Part shown: one piece after another, positions 1 through 11,930 of the stretch | Numbering within the stretch: position 1 is the first letter of the stretch | Layout: each line of letters opens with the position of its first letter | Assembly (NCBI GenBank): GCA_958295665.1 | Contig: OY282560.1 | Coordinates: 274,152,177 to 274,216,176 of the forward strand | DNA from: Tipula vernalis | Lineage: Eukaryota > Arthropoda > Insecta > Diptera > Tipulidae | Reading direction: 5' to 3' | DNA: 64,000 nt | Notes under the pieces: model-generated | The model's input: the letters and a program-made list of their open reading frames with translations, nothing else | Database searches by the model: none | What the model was told of the DNA's origin: nothing | Translations under genes and position numbers: made by a program

Positions 1-1190
1 AAATTATTAGAAAATTTGTATAAAATCAGCCTTTAAAGTGTTATGTCTGGAGATAGATTCAATTGATGTGATTACTCAATAGCTATTGCACAAAAAATTC
101 AGTACAAGTTTCCCGTGGGAAATCTCGGAAAATTCAAAAAAGTTTCCAGCCGAAAGTAAGAAATGTATGAATAAAATCAGCCTCTAGAGTGTTATGTCTG
201 GAGATGGATTGGATTGATGTGACTTGTCAGTAGCTATCGCAGGAAAAAAATTCAGTTCAAGTTTCCCGTGGGAAATCTCGGAAAATTCGATTTTCCAAAA
301 ATTATTAAAAAATTTGTATAAAATCAGCCTCTAGAGTGTTATGTCTGGAGAAGGATTCAATTGATGTCATTACTCAATAGCTATCGCAGGAAAAAAATTC
401 AGTTCAAGTTTCCTGTGGGAAATCTCGGAAAATTTGATTTTCCAAAAATTATTAGAAAATTTACGAAATCGGAAAAACGCATTTTTCAAGATTTCCCACC
501 GTAAACTTGGACTGAATTTTTTCCTGCGATAGCTTTTGACAAGTCACATCAATGCAATTTATCTCCAGACATAACACTTTATAGGCTGATTTTATACAAA
601 TTTTCTAATAATTTTTGGAAAATCGAATTTTCCGAGATTTCCCACGGGAAACTTGAACTGAATTTTTTTCCTGCGATAGCTACTGACAAGTCACATCAAT
701 CGAATTTATCTCCAGACATAACACTCTAGAGGCTGATTTTATTCATCCATTTCTTACTTTCGGCTGGAAACTTTTTTGAATTTTCCGAGATTTCCCACGG
801 GAAACTTGTACTGATTGTTTTTCCTGCGATAGCTGATGATAAATCACATCAATGCAATTCATCTCCAGACATAACACTTTAAAGGCTGATTTTATACAAA
901 TTTTCTAATAATTTTTGGAAAATCGAATTTTCCGAGATTTCCCACGGGAAACTTAAACTGAATTTTTTTCCTGCACTAGCTATTGAGTAATCACATCAAT
1001 TAAATCCATCTCCAGACATAACACTCTAGAGGCTGATTTTATACAAATTTTCTAATAATTTTTGGAAAATCGAATTTTCCGAGATTTCCCACGGGAAACT
1101 TGAACTGAATTTATTAATTCGACAGCTATTGAAAATCACATAAAAACGATTCAGCTTTAGATATATACTCTAGAGGCTGATTTTATTCCA
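1..1190. repeat. Divergent ~150-bp tandem repeats in two opposite orientations
   Basis: Three copies of a repeat lie in one orientation (landmark CAGCCTYWARAGTGTTATGTC at about 27, 178 and 325) and about five in the other (GGCTGATTTTAT at about 584, 731, 884, 1031 and 1175). Spacings are 144-153 bp. Each unit contains a conserved block reading GATTTCCCACGGGAAACTT, itself partly palindromic, and a block ATCTCCAGACATAACAC. The orientation switch is near 470-490. No ORF is supported. It could be a satellite fragment or a foldback-type terminus cut by the window edge. Confidence 0.85.
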
Positions 1191-1480
1191 ATTTTGTATA
1201 TTCTTCTGATTTTCCGATATTTTCTAGAAGCAAAGTTTTACACGTAAATTTATTTACAAAAATTTATATTTATAGATTTCTATGTATCCTATTTATTTTC
1301 GGCTGATAACTACTAAATTTTTTATTTTCGGCTTGAATGTTATATCATAATTTGCATTATCGACTTTTAACTTTCGGCTGGGATTAGACAATCTGCCTTA
1401 CCTTTTTTTTTTACTTTCGGCGTGACTAACACAATCTGCATTATCGACTTTTCACTTTCGGCTGGCAACTTTCGGCTAAC
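1191..1480. repeat. Short degenerate CGGCTG-containing repeats
   Basis: The motif TTTCGGCTG or a close variant occurs about six times here (for example near 1300, 1328, 1372, 1418, 1454 and 1468), with duplicated stretches of the type CTGCATTATCGACTTTT. The same motif occurs inside the neighbouring 150-bp repeats (TTTCGGCTGGAAACTT), so this looks like a more decayed edge of that array. No gene is seen. Confidence 0.5.
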
Positions 1481-1625
1481 TTTAACAGTATATTTAAATA
1501 TACATATTTCTAATTGAAGTTTCGTGTATCTTCCTAAAATTTTAATAGTTACCGATAAATGAAAAAAATCAGGACCGAAAACCTATAAAAGAATAATTAC
1601 AATAGCGTTTGATATATGCATCGTT

Positions 1626-1653
1626 TTCGTACCTCATGAGTCTGGCCAGACCC
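1626..1653 (+). repeat. Left copy of a 28-bp perfect inverted repeat (mate 8609-8636)
   Basis: This 28-bp stretch, containing the palindromic core TCTGGCCAGA followed on the other side by CTCATGAGGTACGAA in its mate, is repeated exactly in inverted orientation at 8609-8636. The two copies bracket all recognisable piggyBac coding sequence, so they are best explained as terminal or subterminal repeats of that element. TTAA target duplications typical of piggyBac were not identified with confidence. Confidence 0.6.
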
Positions 1654-1883
1654 CTATACATTTTATATGAAAAATGATGGAATTTTCTATACAAACTTCT
1701 CTTTCTATTCTCGTAACAGTGTCTGTGTGCGCATGTGCAGATGTGCAAATTCACGTTTGCGTTATTTCTTTTATACTTATTCGCGCCAGATCAGTTGACT
1801 AGTGAACGTTTAAGGTTAAACTCACCACACATTGTTAGTGCTAATAAAACGATGATTGGTTATGATTGGTTGCTTTTTTCAAA

Positions 1884-3180
1884 ATGATTGATGAAGTAGA
1901 ATTTATTTATAATACGCGACAACGGGTAAGTGGTAAACGGTTATATTTTATAAACGATTGTCAGCAGCATTAGCAAGTAATATAGAGCGTGAAAGAGCCG
2001 CTGGATAGGCAGCCGCTGGCAGTCCGAAACCAAACAACAGAGTACTGCTGAAAATTGTTTGTATGGTAAAGATGGTATAAGGAACAAAATTCTATTCAAG
2101 AAAGAAGTAATCAAGAAATTTTTCATACAAAACATTGTGCTTATTTTCATCACCGAAACGAACCGTTATGGAAAATAATTAGTTCAAAAATGAAATATTG
2201 CTAATCCTGATAAAAAACAAAAAGTTTGGAAGAATGTGACCGAAAGTGAATTAGATGCATTTACTGCAATACTTTTGGCTGGTGGTGTTTCACATAATAA
2301 CATGCAAAAGTCAGACGTTTTGTGACGTACAGATGGCCTACCCATATTCAGAGCAGCAATGTCTCATTAACGGTTTCGTACATTAATACGATTTATTCGG
2401 TTTGATGATGGGCGAACACGCCCACTTCGTTTGCTAAGTGAAAAAGCCGTATCAATTCGTGACATATGTATGTAATTATTTGAGTCAAAACATCGACAAG
2501 AACTATAGCCCGCATGTGAATATAACAATTGATGAACAGCTGTTTCCATATCGTGGCAAAACTAGTTGCGAAATATGGAATGAAAATTTGGTGGATTTGC
2601 GATTCAAAAACAAAATACACATTGCAAGGAAAATTATACACAAAAAAAAAATGTTATGTTACAACTCGCAAAAACGTACAAAAACAGCGGTCGTAAAACT
2701 ATCGCTGACAATATCTTCACCACGACTGGCCAAACTTGGTCTAGCATTTGTTGGCACCATTCGATCCAATAAAAGATGTATCCCTGTTGAAATGAGAAAG
2801 CATCCCTATCGTCCTATTCTTTCATCTTGTTTTCGATTGCACGGTAATTTGGTTTCAATTTGCAGCTACGTGGCAAAAAAGAATAAGGATCAAATGATCA
2901 CTCGTTTCATATCAAAACGACCAACAAAAAGGTGGCATTTTGCTTTTTTCTACAACATGTTGGATGTTGCAGCATTGGCTGCATTTTGCATTTGCAAAGA
3001 AGTTGATGCTAACAAAAGATGTGACGCTAGACGAAATTACCTAAGCACGTTATGTAACACATTGGCTCTCCCAAATATAGAAAAGCGAATGCAAAACGTT
3101 CACAAAAGAAGAAGTATGGAGTTAGAAATTATGGGTGTGGGTATTATATCGTCGCGCTCGCAGAACGATTCACCAAATAA
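1884..3180 (+). pseudogene. piggyBac-type transposase, N-terminal and catalytic part, broken
   Basis: Plus-strand reading frames resemble piggyBac (PGBD) transposases. A possible start is at 1884. The segment 2230-2440 contains the conserved region before the catalytic core, and 2438-3180 contains the core. The first catalytic Asp lies in the TIDEQLFPYRG motif (about 2530). A second Asp is in an alternative frame (ADNIF, about 2710). The third lies in FYNMLDVAALAAF (about 2950). Several frameshifts and stops separate these, so it cannot be active. The C-terminal Cys-rich end is displaced to 8254 by a gypsy insertion. Family assignment rests on motif order; the exact start and intron content are unclear. 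Confidence 0.8.
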
Positions 3181-3619
3181 TGTAACCCACCAATTTTTTA
3201 TAGATATCTCCGTATATCTGCTGCTTCATTGATTTCACTAATACAATGGCGGAATATTATATTTTATATCGTGGAGATGAACATGAATTAAAAAATGCAC
3301 TGCATGTTTTTATTTTTTTATTCAATTCAATTATACAGCACTTTTACACTTTTTATTTTTGTCATTAAGTCACGACAATTATTCATTTTTTTCTTGTTTC
3401 TTACTTTAATCGAATATCACGCACAAAACTGTATATAAGTGTTGCTTATTACATATTTCTTTGTTAAGTGTCTTTTTTATTTTTTATTTTATTTTTCGAA
3501 TAGAAAAGAATATTTCACGACGGAACAGGGTTGCGCACCTGATTTCTATGTTTTTATTTCGGTACTGTGAACCTGTTTTCATTTTTACCTATTATTATTA
3601 TAACGACTACATCGCCAGA
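3181..3619 (-). repeat. 3' LTR of the decayed Ty3/gypsy element (approximate bounds)
   Basis: The part 3480-3619 matches 8085-8253 as a direct repeat; shared blocks include GAATAGAAAAGAATATTTC, GATTTCTATGTTTTTATTTC and CTGTGAACCTGTTTTCATTT, with scattered substitutions. On the minus strand the LTR begins TGGCGATGTAGTC, immediately after a purine-rich stretch at about 3620-3632 that could be the polypurine tract. The outer end is placed at TGTAACCC (3181), giving TG...CA termini, but this end has no mate to confirm it because the other LTR is truncated. Confidence 0.6.
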
Positions 3620-4202
3620 TCACTCCCTTACCAGTGCGCGACCAGCAAACGCTACTATATAAACCTACTTGGTCGTTTTACTGCACGGCCCGATTTTGTC
3701 TGAGCCGCAGACTGTACATTTTGACTAAACATTACTTTCTTTTCAGGACGTGTTTATTGAATTACCTCATTTGGGATATTTAATATTTGGGTAAACGAAG
3801 GTGTATGCATGGAATCAGGTTTGCACTGCTCCACAAAACAAGCCTTTAGTCTATTAATTGAAATATTTTTGTCTCTGTTCCTCAGAAATGGTCCTTCGTA
3901 AGGCGATTGTAGAGCTCGCTTTACTGCATCAGTTCTCACGAACACGTGTGAGCAAGTATTGAGATCTTTGAATATAAATATGGCACGGCTACCATGTTTT
4001 ATTACCGGGGTAGGTTGAATACTTTTGAAATACATTCGCAGTTGCTCTACGAAATTTCCTGGTAACCGCATGCATTCCCCGTACACCAAATCTGCGGGAG
4101 AAACTTTTAGTCCTTCTTTCAGTTCTGTTCGGAGGCCTAGGGTTACTATTGGTAAAATTTTAGTCCATTGTGTGTTGTGTAACGAATGTGTGGTGGCATG
4201 AC

Positions 4203-4732
4203 TGGGTCGCGAGAAAATCTCGGTTCCAAAATTTTTTTTTTTTTAATGCGATCACGCGGTCCTCCATTTATAGAGTTCACACCAAGATTAAATTAATTTT
4301 TAATAATTAATACAATTTCTTAATTTTTCTATTTTTAATTGTTTCTTTTCTTTTTTTTCGTTCATTTGAACATAAACTCACTACAGATTTTATTTCAAAG
4401 TTTCTTTATTTTTTTTTCCACAATATTGTATTATGCAAAAAAAACCTTTTCACTAACAACCCACGACCATTCAAACTTTATATATCGGATTTAAAAAAGA
4501 TTTTATCCAGTAATCAGCTCACTGACTGATTTTTACTTCAACTCCAATTTTTTTTTTCAATTTTCAGCCATCCAACAAAAAAAATTTAAACGGAACAATC
4601 TAATAATTTCTCCTGATTGAGACCAGTTTTCCCGTGAATTTTAAGGTTTCGTAAGTGTGTGTGTTTAACCAGTAAAAGGTCAGGGGAGTTAAACATTTGG
4701 ACGTTGTAGCGATGTTCAACGTTACAGTTGTT
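4203..4732. mobile_element. 530-bp insertion in gypsy integrase with 5-bp target duplication ATGAC
   Basis: The integrase reading is interrupted between 4202 and 4733. The pentamer ATGAC occurs at 4198-4202 on the left and 4733-4737 on the right, which is a target-site duplication. The insert begins TGGGTCGCGAG on the plus strand and ends AACGTTACAGTTGTT. It contains homopolymer-rich DNA and no ORF of note. There are no obvious terminal inverted repeats, so a solo LTR is the best guess, but the family is unknown. Confidence 0.7.
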
Positions 4733-5110
4733 ATGACACATTAAAGCGGCTTTTAAGACGCGATGCCACCTTTCAATAATGCCATTACATGCCGGGTTGT
4801 ATGCGGTAGTCCGTTTATGTTTAAAACCCAGGAATGTCGATAACTCTGTGAACAGAGTTGACTGAAACTGTGAGCCCTGATCAGTTGTGATACTGGATGG
4901 TACTCCGAACCGACAAATCCAGTGTTTGAATATGGCATTTGCCACGGTGTCAGCCTTTATATCTGCTAAAGGAATTACTTCCGGCCAACGCGTAAAGCGG
5001 TCTATCAGCGTTGCGCAGTACTGTTTTCACTCCGATGGTGTAAGTGGGCCGATGATATCCAAATGGATCTCATCAAACCGCCGACTTGCGATTTTATATT
5101 CGGCACGGAT

Positions 5111-5349
5111 TGGTTTTAGCTGTCTCACTTGACAGGCGACGATGGCAAATTTAGGAAAAGGAAGATTTAATTTGTTTTTAAATTAAAATAGGAATTTACT
5201 AATGTTTATTCAATTGTGTATTATGTTTGCAAATTTTGGGAAAGGAAGATTTAATGTTTTTTTAATTAAATAAACAGCGATTTTTAGTTATTAATATTTC
5301 CACACCAAGAAATAAATGGCGCCACTTTGACTGAGACAGCTAAAACCAA
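5111..5349. mobile_element. ~240-bp inverted-repeat-bounded insert in gypsy integrase
   Basis: The 19-mer ATTGGTTTTAGCTGTCTCA at about 5110-5128 recurs in inverted orientation at about 5331-5349. Between them lies DNA that does not continue the integrase reading, including a direct repeat of about 40 bp (starts near 5145 and 5229, GCAAATTT...GGAAGATTTAAT). It could be a small MITE, or a local inverted duplication of the integrase gene plus AT-rich filler. Confidence 0.5.
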
Positions 5350-5535
5350 TGCTAGCCTTATATTCACCTATTGGGGACTTAACATGTGTTGAGGTTTTTG
5401 ATTTTTGGCATGCTATGCATGTTTTGGCCATATTTCGAACGTCTTTGTTAATCTCTGGCCAAATGAACCTTTTGGTCAACATTTTTGCTGTTGTTCGAAT
5501 ACTTGGGTGTGCTAAATTAAGCACACTGTCAATAA

Positions 5536-6300
5536 TTAATCTTCGGAATTTTTCCGTGACGTACGGCCTTGGAGAACCGATGGAAATATCGCAATAAATT
5601 TCGCTGTTGCAACCAAATATTGGAAAATTTTTTGGAATACAAGAGACTTGTTTGTTTCCATTAACTTCGCTAACGTGTGATCTGTGATTTGATCCTTTGC
5701 TAGTTTGTCATAATCGATTGAGCTGTCAAGGGTTATATTTTCAATCCGTGATAATGTATCGGCTACGATGTTATCTTTACCGGAAATGTGCCGAATGTCT
5801 AAGTGACGTCGTTGTCGAGGTGATGCCTTATCTAAATTTTGCTGTAAAGCATAGATTAAGGCCTTATGATCTGTGTATAAAGTAAATTGTCGGCCCTCAA
5901 GTAGGTGTTTGAAATGTTTAATCGAACTATAGGCTGCTAATAGTTCGCGATCATACGCACTATATTTGCGTTGCGTATCGTTCAGTTTAACTGAGAAAAA
6001 GCCAATGGGTGTCCAGATCTCCGACACTCGCTGTTGTACCACGGCATCGATGGCTGTATAGGACGCGTCCACCATAACTGCTATTTCAGCTTCCGAAGAG
6101 AGGTGTGCAAGGGTAATGGCGTCTTTCAATTTAGTTATGCAGAGATCGAATGCTTTATTACTTTCGTCAGTCCACGTAACTTTTCTTTTATCGTTTTTTT
6201 GCTTCCTTTGAGTAATTCGTTCAAAATTACTTGATCTTCCTTGGCTTTCGGAATGAATTTCCTATAAAAGTTTATCATTCCCAAGAAACTACGTAAAGAT
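5536..6300 (-). pseudogene. Ty3/gypsy RNase H and thumb region
   Basis: The minus strand contains RT thumb sequence (SFLGMINFYRKFIPKA, about 6290-6240), followed after a frame change by an RNase H domain in 6129-5700. Visible RNase H motifs are VDASYTAIDAVVQQR, the YSAYDRELLAAY block, FTLYTDHKAL and IRHISGKDNIVADTLSR. A short internal deletion removes the usual residues between QRRHLD and IRHISG. Downstream frame changes lead into the integrase. Confidence 0.85.
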
Positions 6301-7230
<930 letters not shown>

Positions 7231-7231
7231 T

Positions 7232-7600
7232 TTAGTGACTGGGAAGAAATTTGCTTAGCATTGAAGATGGTCCCGTTATTGTTCCTTTAGAACGAACATT
7301 TAAATTTAACTTTAAAATTTTATGTCCGTATGTGTTAATTTGAGTGGCATATAAAATTACTTTTGTTATTTTTCTCGTGTAGGTCAGGCGGGATGACGGA
7401 TACGTCTGCCCCAGTATCGACAAGGATCTGCCTTTTACTGGAAAAATCGACAACAATAAGACGACAATTATTGTGGAAAACGTCGCTGGTCGTCATCAAC
7501 GATAGGCCAATTAGTTTTCCGACTCTACCAGATGTTTTTTGTGATTCAAAATCACATGGTGGCGTGGGGCATTGACTTTTCGTTGTTACTGTGTTCATCG
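7232..7600 (-). pseudogene. Ty3/gypsy aspartic protease
   Basis: The minus strand reads a retropepsin-like core with the active-site motif LVDTGADVSVIPP (about 7440-7400). A frameshift near 7365 moves the reading to another frame, where the flap-side sequence TQINTYGHKILKLNL continues to about 7270. It follows gag directly and precedes RT, as expected for a gag-pro-pol polyprotein. Confidence 0.8.
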
Positions 7601-8080
7601 CGTGCGTTGTTGCACCGATTAGAATTTGACGCTTGACTTGGCGAACGACTTCTACCTTTATGCTGCGTCTTCATGAGATTATTTAACTGTTTGGATAGCA
7701 AATTAACTTGCTTTGTTAGGTTATCAATAGCGAGGGCATTGTTTGGGGAAATTGAACATACTTCCGTTACGCTTTGTACCTCTGCGATTTTATCTGCAGT
7801 TGGCGCTAATTTTTCCAAGCTAGTTTCTTCTAGACTTGTTAATATTGATTGCGCATGTGACGGTAAACTTTGGAGCCACAGATTTTGTAGTATTTCGTCT
7901 TGCATCTGTGTTCCGCCCAAACTTTGCATTTCTCTCAATAATTGCGACGGTTTTCTGTCTCCTAATTGGAGTCCTTTAAGTAACCTATCCAGTCTAATTT
8001 TTGCTGAGTTACTTAATCTGTTTATAATTGCTTGTTTTAGGTCATTATATTTATCTTTCTCAGGTGGGTTTTTTATTTTA
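7552..8080 (-). pseudogene. Ty3/gypsy gag, N-terminus missing
   Basis: The minus-strand frame is open from about 8080 to 7552. It carries the LQLGDRKPSQLLREM motif (about 7985-7935) and the downstream LWLQSLP segment characteristic of insect gypsy gag proteins. The usual N-terminus is absent: at about 8084 the reading runs straight into LTR-like sequence, so the leader and start of gag were deleted. No CCHC zinc knuckle is seen before the protease. Confidence 0.8.
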
Positions 8081-8084
8081 ATTT

Positions 8085-8253
8085 TATTTTTCGAGTAGAA
8101 AAGAATACTTCACGACGCCTATCGGTGGAGGAATTTTGTTTTTCTATGTTAAAAGGAACAGGGTTGTGCACCTGATTTCTATGTTTTTATTTCGGTGCTG
8201 TGAACCTGTTTTCATTTTTACTGACTATTATTATAATGACTACGTCGCCACAG
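8085..8253 (-). repeat. Truncated 5' LTR of the Ty3/gypsy element
   Basis: Direct repeat of 3480-3619, as described for that copy. It ends on the right with CTACGTCGCCA, so the LTR 5' end on the minus strand is TGGCGACGTAG. Only about 170 bp remain; the inner part of the LTR is deleted. It includes about 36 bp (CCTATCGGTGGAGG...) missing from the other copy. Confidence 0.7.
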
Positions 8254-8326
8254 AAGTATTGTAAAATGTGTTCAGAGGCAAGTGAAAAACGCGCCGCGCA
8301 AAATGCTCAAACATGTAAGCCAGCAG
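8254..8326 (+). pseudogene. piggyBac transposase C-terminal cysteine-rich end
   Basis: Directly after the gypsy LTR the plus strand reads QKYCKMCSEASEKRA, then CK and a stop at about 8324. This has the spacing and composition of the Cys-rich DNA-binding tail of piggyBac transposases. It is the displaced end of the gene at 1884-3180 and shows that the gypsy element inserted within that gene. Confidence 0.65.
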
Positions 8327-8783
8327 CACTCAAAAGTTAACTATATTTGTTTTCATTGTACCTCAGAGCCTGAGTAGAAGTATTCGTACCGTATTTCATA
8401 TTATAATTACTTGAATAAGAAATAAAACGTAAGAATAAAAAGTAAGAAAAACCAAAAGATTTTTTTCACACATTCGACGATTTTTTTTTCCGCGTAATGC
8501 GTAAACCACTGAGAACAAAAGAAAAATACAAAATATCTACCTGCATGGTGTATAAATACGATTCAATGCACAACCAAAAACCTTATACTTACATACATGT
8601 ATGTATATGGGTCTGGCCAGACTCATGAGGTACGAATGTAGCTATCCGGACGTGTACCTAACGGAGGATTAAACCTTAAACGATGGGGCCGCTGCCCCCG
8701 AACCCCGCATTGACCATTTATTAAAATTACAACATTCTTACAACGTGTTTTTCGATAATTATTGACATACTAAAGAAGAGAAC
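8327..8783 (+). other. piggyBac 3' region and flank, including inverted repeat 8609-8636
   Basis: Non-coding. It contains the mate of the 28-bp inverted repeat (8609-8636). Next to it is a palindromic ACATACATGTATGT stretch. A GC-rich piece at 8688-8705 (GGGGCCGCTGCCCCCGA) lies outside. The right boundary of the piggyBac element is probably between 8640 and 8720, but no clear TTAA pair was found. Confidence 0.45.
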
Positions 8784-8990
8784 TCACCAAAGCCACTTAG
8801 CATTGGACCATTTATGCAAGGATGACAAGAAATTATGTAGTTTCCTTTTGCTTTCCAAAAATTTAATGGGTCTTCCTTTTGTAACGGTTGACTTGGGTCT
8901 TTCCGACGCCACATGGCACACAGCATTCCGAGAAAAGCAGTCAGTGGCTAGGGAGGGATCTTTCCCGCAACAGAAGTCTTCGGAAGCCAT
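8784..8990 (-). CDS. Possible first exon of an unknown gene
   Basis: A minus-strand ATG at 8990 opens 68 codons ending at a good splice-donor context (TTTG|GTGAGT, donor near 8788), so the stop at 8784 may be intronic. The peptide is Lys/Ser-rich with Cys residues near the start; no domain is recognised. No convincing acceptor or second exon was found to the left, where the piggyBac remnant begins. It could be chance or a fragment of another element. Confidence 0.25.
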   Translation of the reverse strand: MASEDFCCGKDPSLATDCFSRNAVCHVASERPKSTVTKGRPIKFLESKRKLHNFLSSLHKWSNAKWLW

Positions 8991-10380
8991 TTATTTCAAT
9001 AAAAAAAAACAAAAACAATTTTAACAAGTGTGCTCACTCCTTAATAATGGTTCGTCATAACGCATGATCTACCAAGGTCAACCCATATTTAACTTATTAC
9101 CTGTTACCACATGTTTCTATCAACGCTCATCAATGAAAAATAAAATCGCGCACCGTGCATGAACAATAGTATTTAAAAAAATAAAAATGAAATGATAATG
9201 AAATAATAATAATTACAAAAACAACAAAAAAAATCTTACAAAATACGTCACCCATACTATACTTATCAAGGCAGCATCCTGACGGTGTCCACTCACGATG
9301 ATGATTACAATACAAACTAAACGCGGGTATAATAGGTGGTGGGTGTGTAGTTGGTCAATATATCCAGGTGGTCGTGTCCATATATATTTACAAGACTGAC
9401 GTACTATTTACATATGCTGGAAGGTTTAGCTCGAAAACCTCGCATTGGTTCAATGATCAAATATTATTCCATAAATGTCGAAATGCATTGGCGTACGTTA
9501 GTGAAATAAACTAAACCCAATATGATTTGGTTAACATATGTTAATCTGGACGGTTTGGGACAAAACTTTCACTTCCACACAAAACAAAATCGTCGTTCAC
9601 ACTTCATATACTTGTCTATCTTTTATTTATTTTATTTATTAGATATAATTGGTTTATTGGTCTAATATTATATATTCACATAAGCTTTTGATATACATAT
9701 GTACAGTTTTACTATAATTTCAGTATCAAAATAAACTGTTACAATTAGTTTTTTTTTCTCATCCTCCATCCATTTAATTTTTAAAGAAATACGAGTATGT
9801 ACATTAATTAATAATTTAATATTTTAATTATCTTTTCCTTTTTACAGATAATTTTAAGTTCTACGTTAACAATGCTTATCCAGAAAAAAAATTTGATTCT
9901 TGTCAGTTTAAATTTTACATTGCTTTACCAGCTATTTATTTTTTTTTATTACAATTTTTAAACTTTAATATGATTCAATTTTACAAAACATTACTTAAAA
10001 ACAAAATGCACCTTCTGATTTTTCTTCATTGACTGCCTTTTTTCCAGCTTTTTCTAGATCTTTACATTTTTCCCCGCTAATATGTTTCTTTTTTTTTCAC
10101 CCCCCTCAATCCAACAAACTTTTTTTTTTTAATTTTATTTGTATGTTATATTGTAACTAACCCGACAAGAATTTGCGCGCCAACACTAAGTTAGTACCTG
10201 GCTCTTCTCCGGAACCAACCAAAACCGTAGAAATAACTGCTATCTCTTCAACAGCGTTGGATTGCATCAATATGAAACCGCAGTGATGTCTGTCTACACT
10301 TTATAATACATTTTAATTTTTGTATGTAATTGACTCGAATATATGGTATCTACAACTACCAACCAAGGAATCCACTAAAT
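8991..10380. other. No gene recognised; AT-rich spacer
   Basis: Both strands lack a supportable ORF. The stretch holds homopolymer runs (T tracts at 9745, 10090 and 10120, AAATAA-rich at 9170-9230). 10140-10300 has somewhat higher GC but no recognisable protein. No tRNA-like structure or terminal repeats were found. Confidence 0.5.
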
Positions 10381-10542
10381 TGATTGCGCATCGATGATTA
10401 CAGTACACCAAGTAGGCACGTGTTCCATAGTGGATTTTGTTTTTATTTTGGGTATTTTTTGGGGATTTTTATTTTCAGAAATATGATGGTTGTATGTAAC
10501 ATGAAAATCTCGCTCACCGTACATATCCCTATAAGCAACCAT

Positions 10543-10604
10543 TACACGATCAATATTAAAGTCATTACTTTCTGGTATTGACATTAATATTGATCGTGTA
10601 ACTT
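10543..10604. repeat. Imperfect hairpin upstream of the MADF gene
   Basis: TTACACGATCAATATTAA (about 10543) is followed by its inverted copy TTAATATTGATCGTGTAA (about 10587). A related GTCAATATTAATGATAG lies at 10689. The hairpin sits about 220 bp before the MADF start and may belong to the terminal region of the older Harbinger element. Its function is unknown. Confidence 0.5.
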
Positions 10605-10826
10605 GAAGTATTGACGAATGATGGTCGATAATGATGAAAATCCGGATTTTTTGATTTCGAGACATCATTATTGATAAGTGGTGGGGATACTGTCAATATT
10701 AATGATAGTGTAGGGTTTGCGTCATTACTGTGTGTCATTATTCATTTTAAATTTGAGGTTATCTGAGGTTTTATTTTTAAAAAGTATATAATTCAATATT
10801 CATCAACTTCATCGACATCCATCAAC

Positions 10827-11714
10827 ATGGATGATATGTTTTATGTAGAGGAAACAGAAGCAAATATGAATTTCTCCGAGTGTAGTGAGACAATTGATAT
10901 AAATAGCGAAGATAGCCAGGAACCGATTTTAGTGGAAAATATCGAACATACTAAGGTGCTTAGTGATTTCATCGAAATGTACGAAACGCTTCCAGAATTG
11001 TGGAACCCAACAAATCCTGGGTATATTAAAAAGGATAAGCGAAATTTGGCGTTGGATAAAGTCCTAACCATATTTAAAAAAAATAAGAGTGCTAATAGAG
11101 CAGATGTTAGGCATAAAATAAATACTCTTTGATCTAACTATCGCAAAGAATTAAAGAAAATATTAGATTCAAAGAGATTGGGAAAAGGCGCAGCTGAGAT
11201 GTACAAACCTACTTCGTGGGTGTTTTATTCCCTCCAGTTTATGGATAAATTTGAAAAGCCATTTAATTTAACAAATAAAATTCAACAAACGAACAAGGTG
11301 GTTAGTAGCCCTTCTACTGCATCACAGTCAAGTTTGATGTCACCACCACCGCCGCTATCAAAGAAACGACGAATCGAAAGAAATGATCTATTACAGAAGG
11401 CTTGTGAATATTTGGATAATTCAGGAAGGAATAACATTATACCGATTGCAATAGCTTGGGGTGAGGCGCTCACTACATTTGATTCGCGGCAACGAATGTT
11501 TGCTGAAAAAGCAATAAATGACATTATTTTTGAGGCTCGGCAGGGAAACCTACATAAGAATTCAGTAAAAATAAATAAGGAACCATGGCCGGTTTCCCCA
11601 ACCGATTTGTCAAATACATCAACATCAACCTCATCCACTCAATTGTCTTCAGGCGAACAACAGGCACCGGCCACAGTTACCGATTTTTTTTTTTCAAATT
11701 TTGTACCCAATTAA
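10827..11714 (+). pseudogene. MADF-BESS protein of a PIF/Harbinger element, one in-frame stop
   Basis: A single frame runs from ATG 10827 to the stop at 11712-11714, interrupted only by TGA at 11130-11132, about 295 codons. Residues ~45-135 form a MADF (Myb/SANT-like) domain of the Adf-1 type: IEMYETLPELWNP, then HKINTL-stop-SNYRKELKKI, then PTSWVFYSLQFM. The TGA sits where family members usually have Arg, so CGA-to-TGA is the simplest cause. Near the C-terminus, QRMFAEKAINDIIFEARQG resembles a BESS dimerisation motif. Such proteins accompany Harbinger transposases as DNA-binding partners. The convergent transposase at 11931-12640 supports this origin; a host MADF gene is less likely. Confidence 0.75.
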
Positions 11715-11930
11715 TGTAAGATTTTGTAATTAATAAATTTTATAAACAATAATAAAATGTATTACTTTATTTTATATGTGTGTTATAATGGTATTATTTG
11801 TTTGTTTTATATATATACATATTAAAATTATTTTATAAAAAAAAACTCTAATTTGGTAATTTGCCCTCATTATTATAAAACGCGCAAAATTTATCACGAG
11901 TTTCCTTCGCTTCCGATCAACTGTTTCGGC

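Larger units (their letters stand above)
3754..5524 (-). pseudogene. Ty3/gypsy integrase, interrupted by two insertions
   Basis: Three minus-strand blocks make up one integrase. 5524-5350 carries the HHCC zinc-binding region (HPSIRTTAKMLTKRF followed by CIACQKSK). 5110-4738 carries the catalytic core, with an Asp near LDIIGPL and the second Asp in TTDQGSQF, then the Glu region NGIIERWHRVLK. 4202-3754 carries the C-terminal region, including the typical LVYG...LRLPG and FVRTDAVKR motifs. A 240-bp inverted-repeat-bounded insert lies between the first two blocks and a 530-bp insert between the last two. The order and motifs are normal for the family; the gene is dead. Confidence 0.85.

Noticed and set aside
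2367..2641. Minus-strand ORFs opposite the piggyBac core
   Set aside because: They are shadows of the recognised plus-strand transposase.
9130..9315. Minus-strand ORF with a Phe/Ile-rich end
   Set aside because: Low-complexity AT-rich DNA; no start context, domain or splice partner.
10375..10668. 97-codon minus-strand ORF
   Set aside because: It covers the hairpin at 10543-10604 and matches no family; composition looks non-coding.
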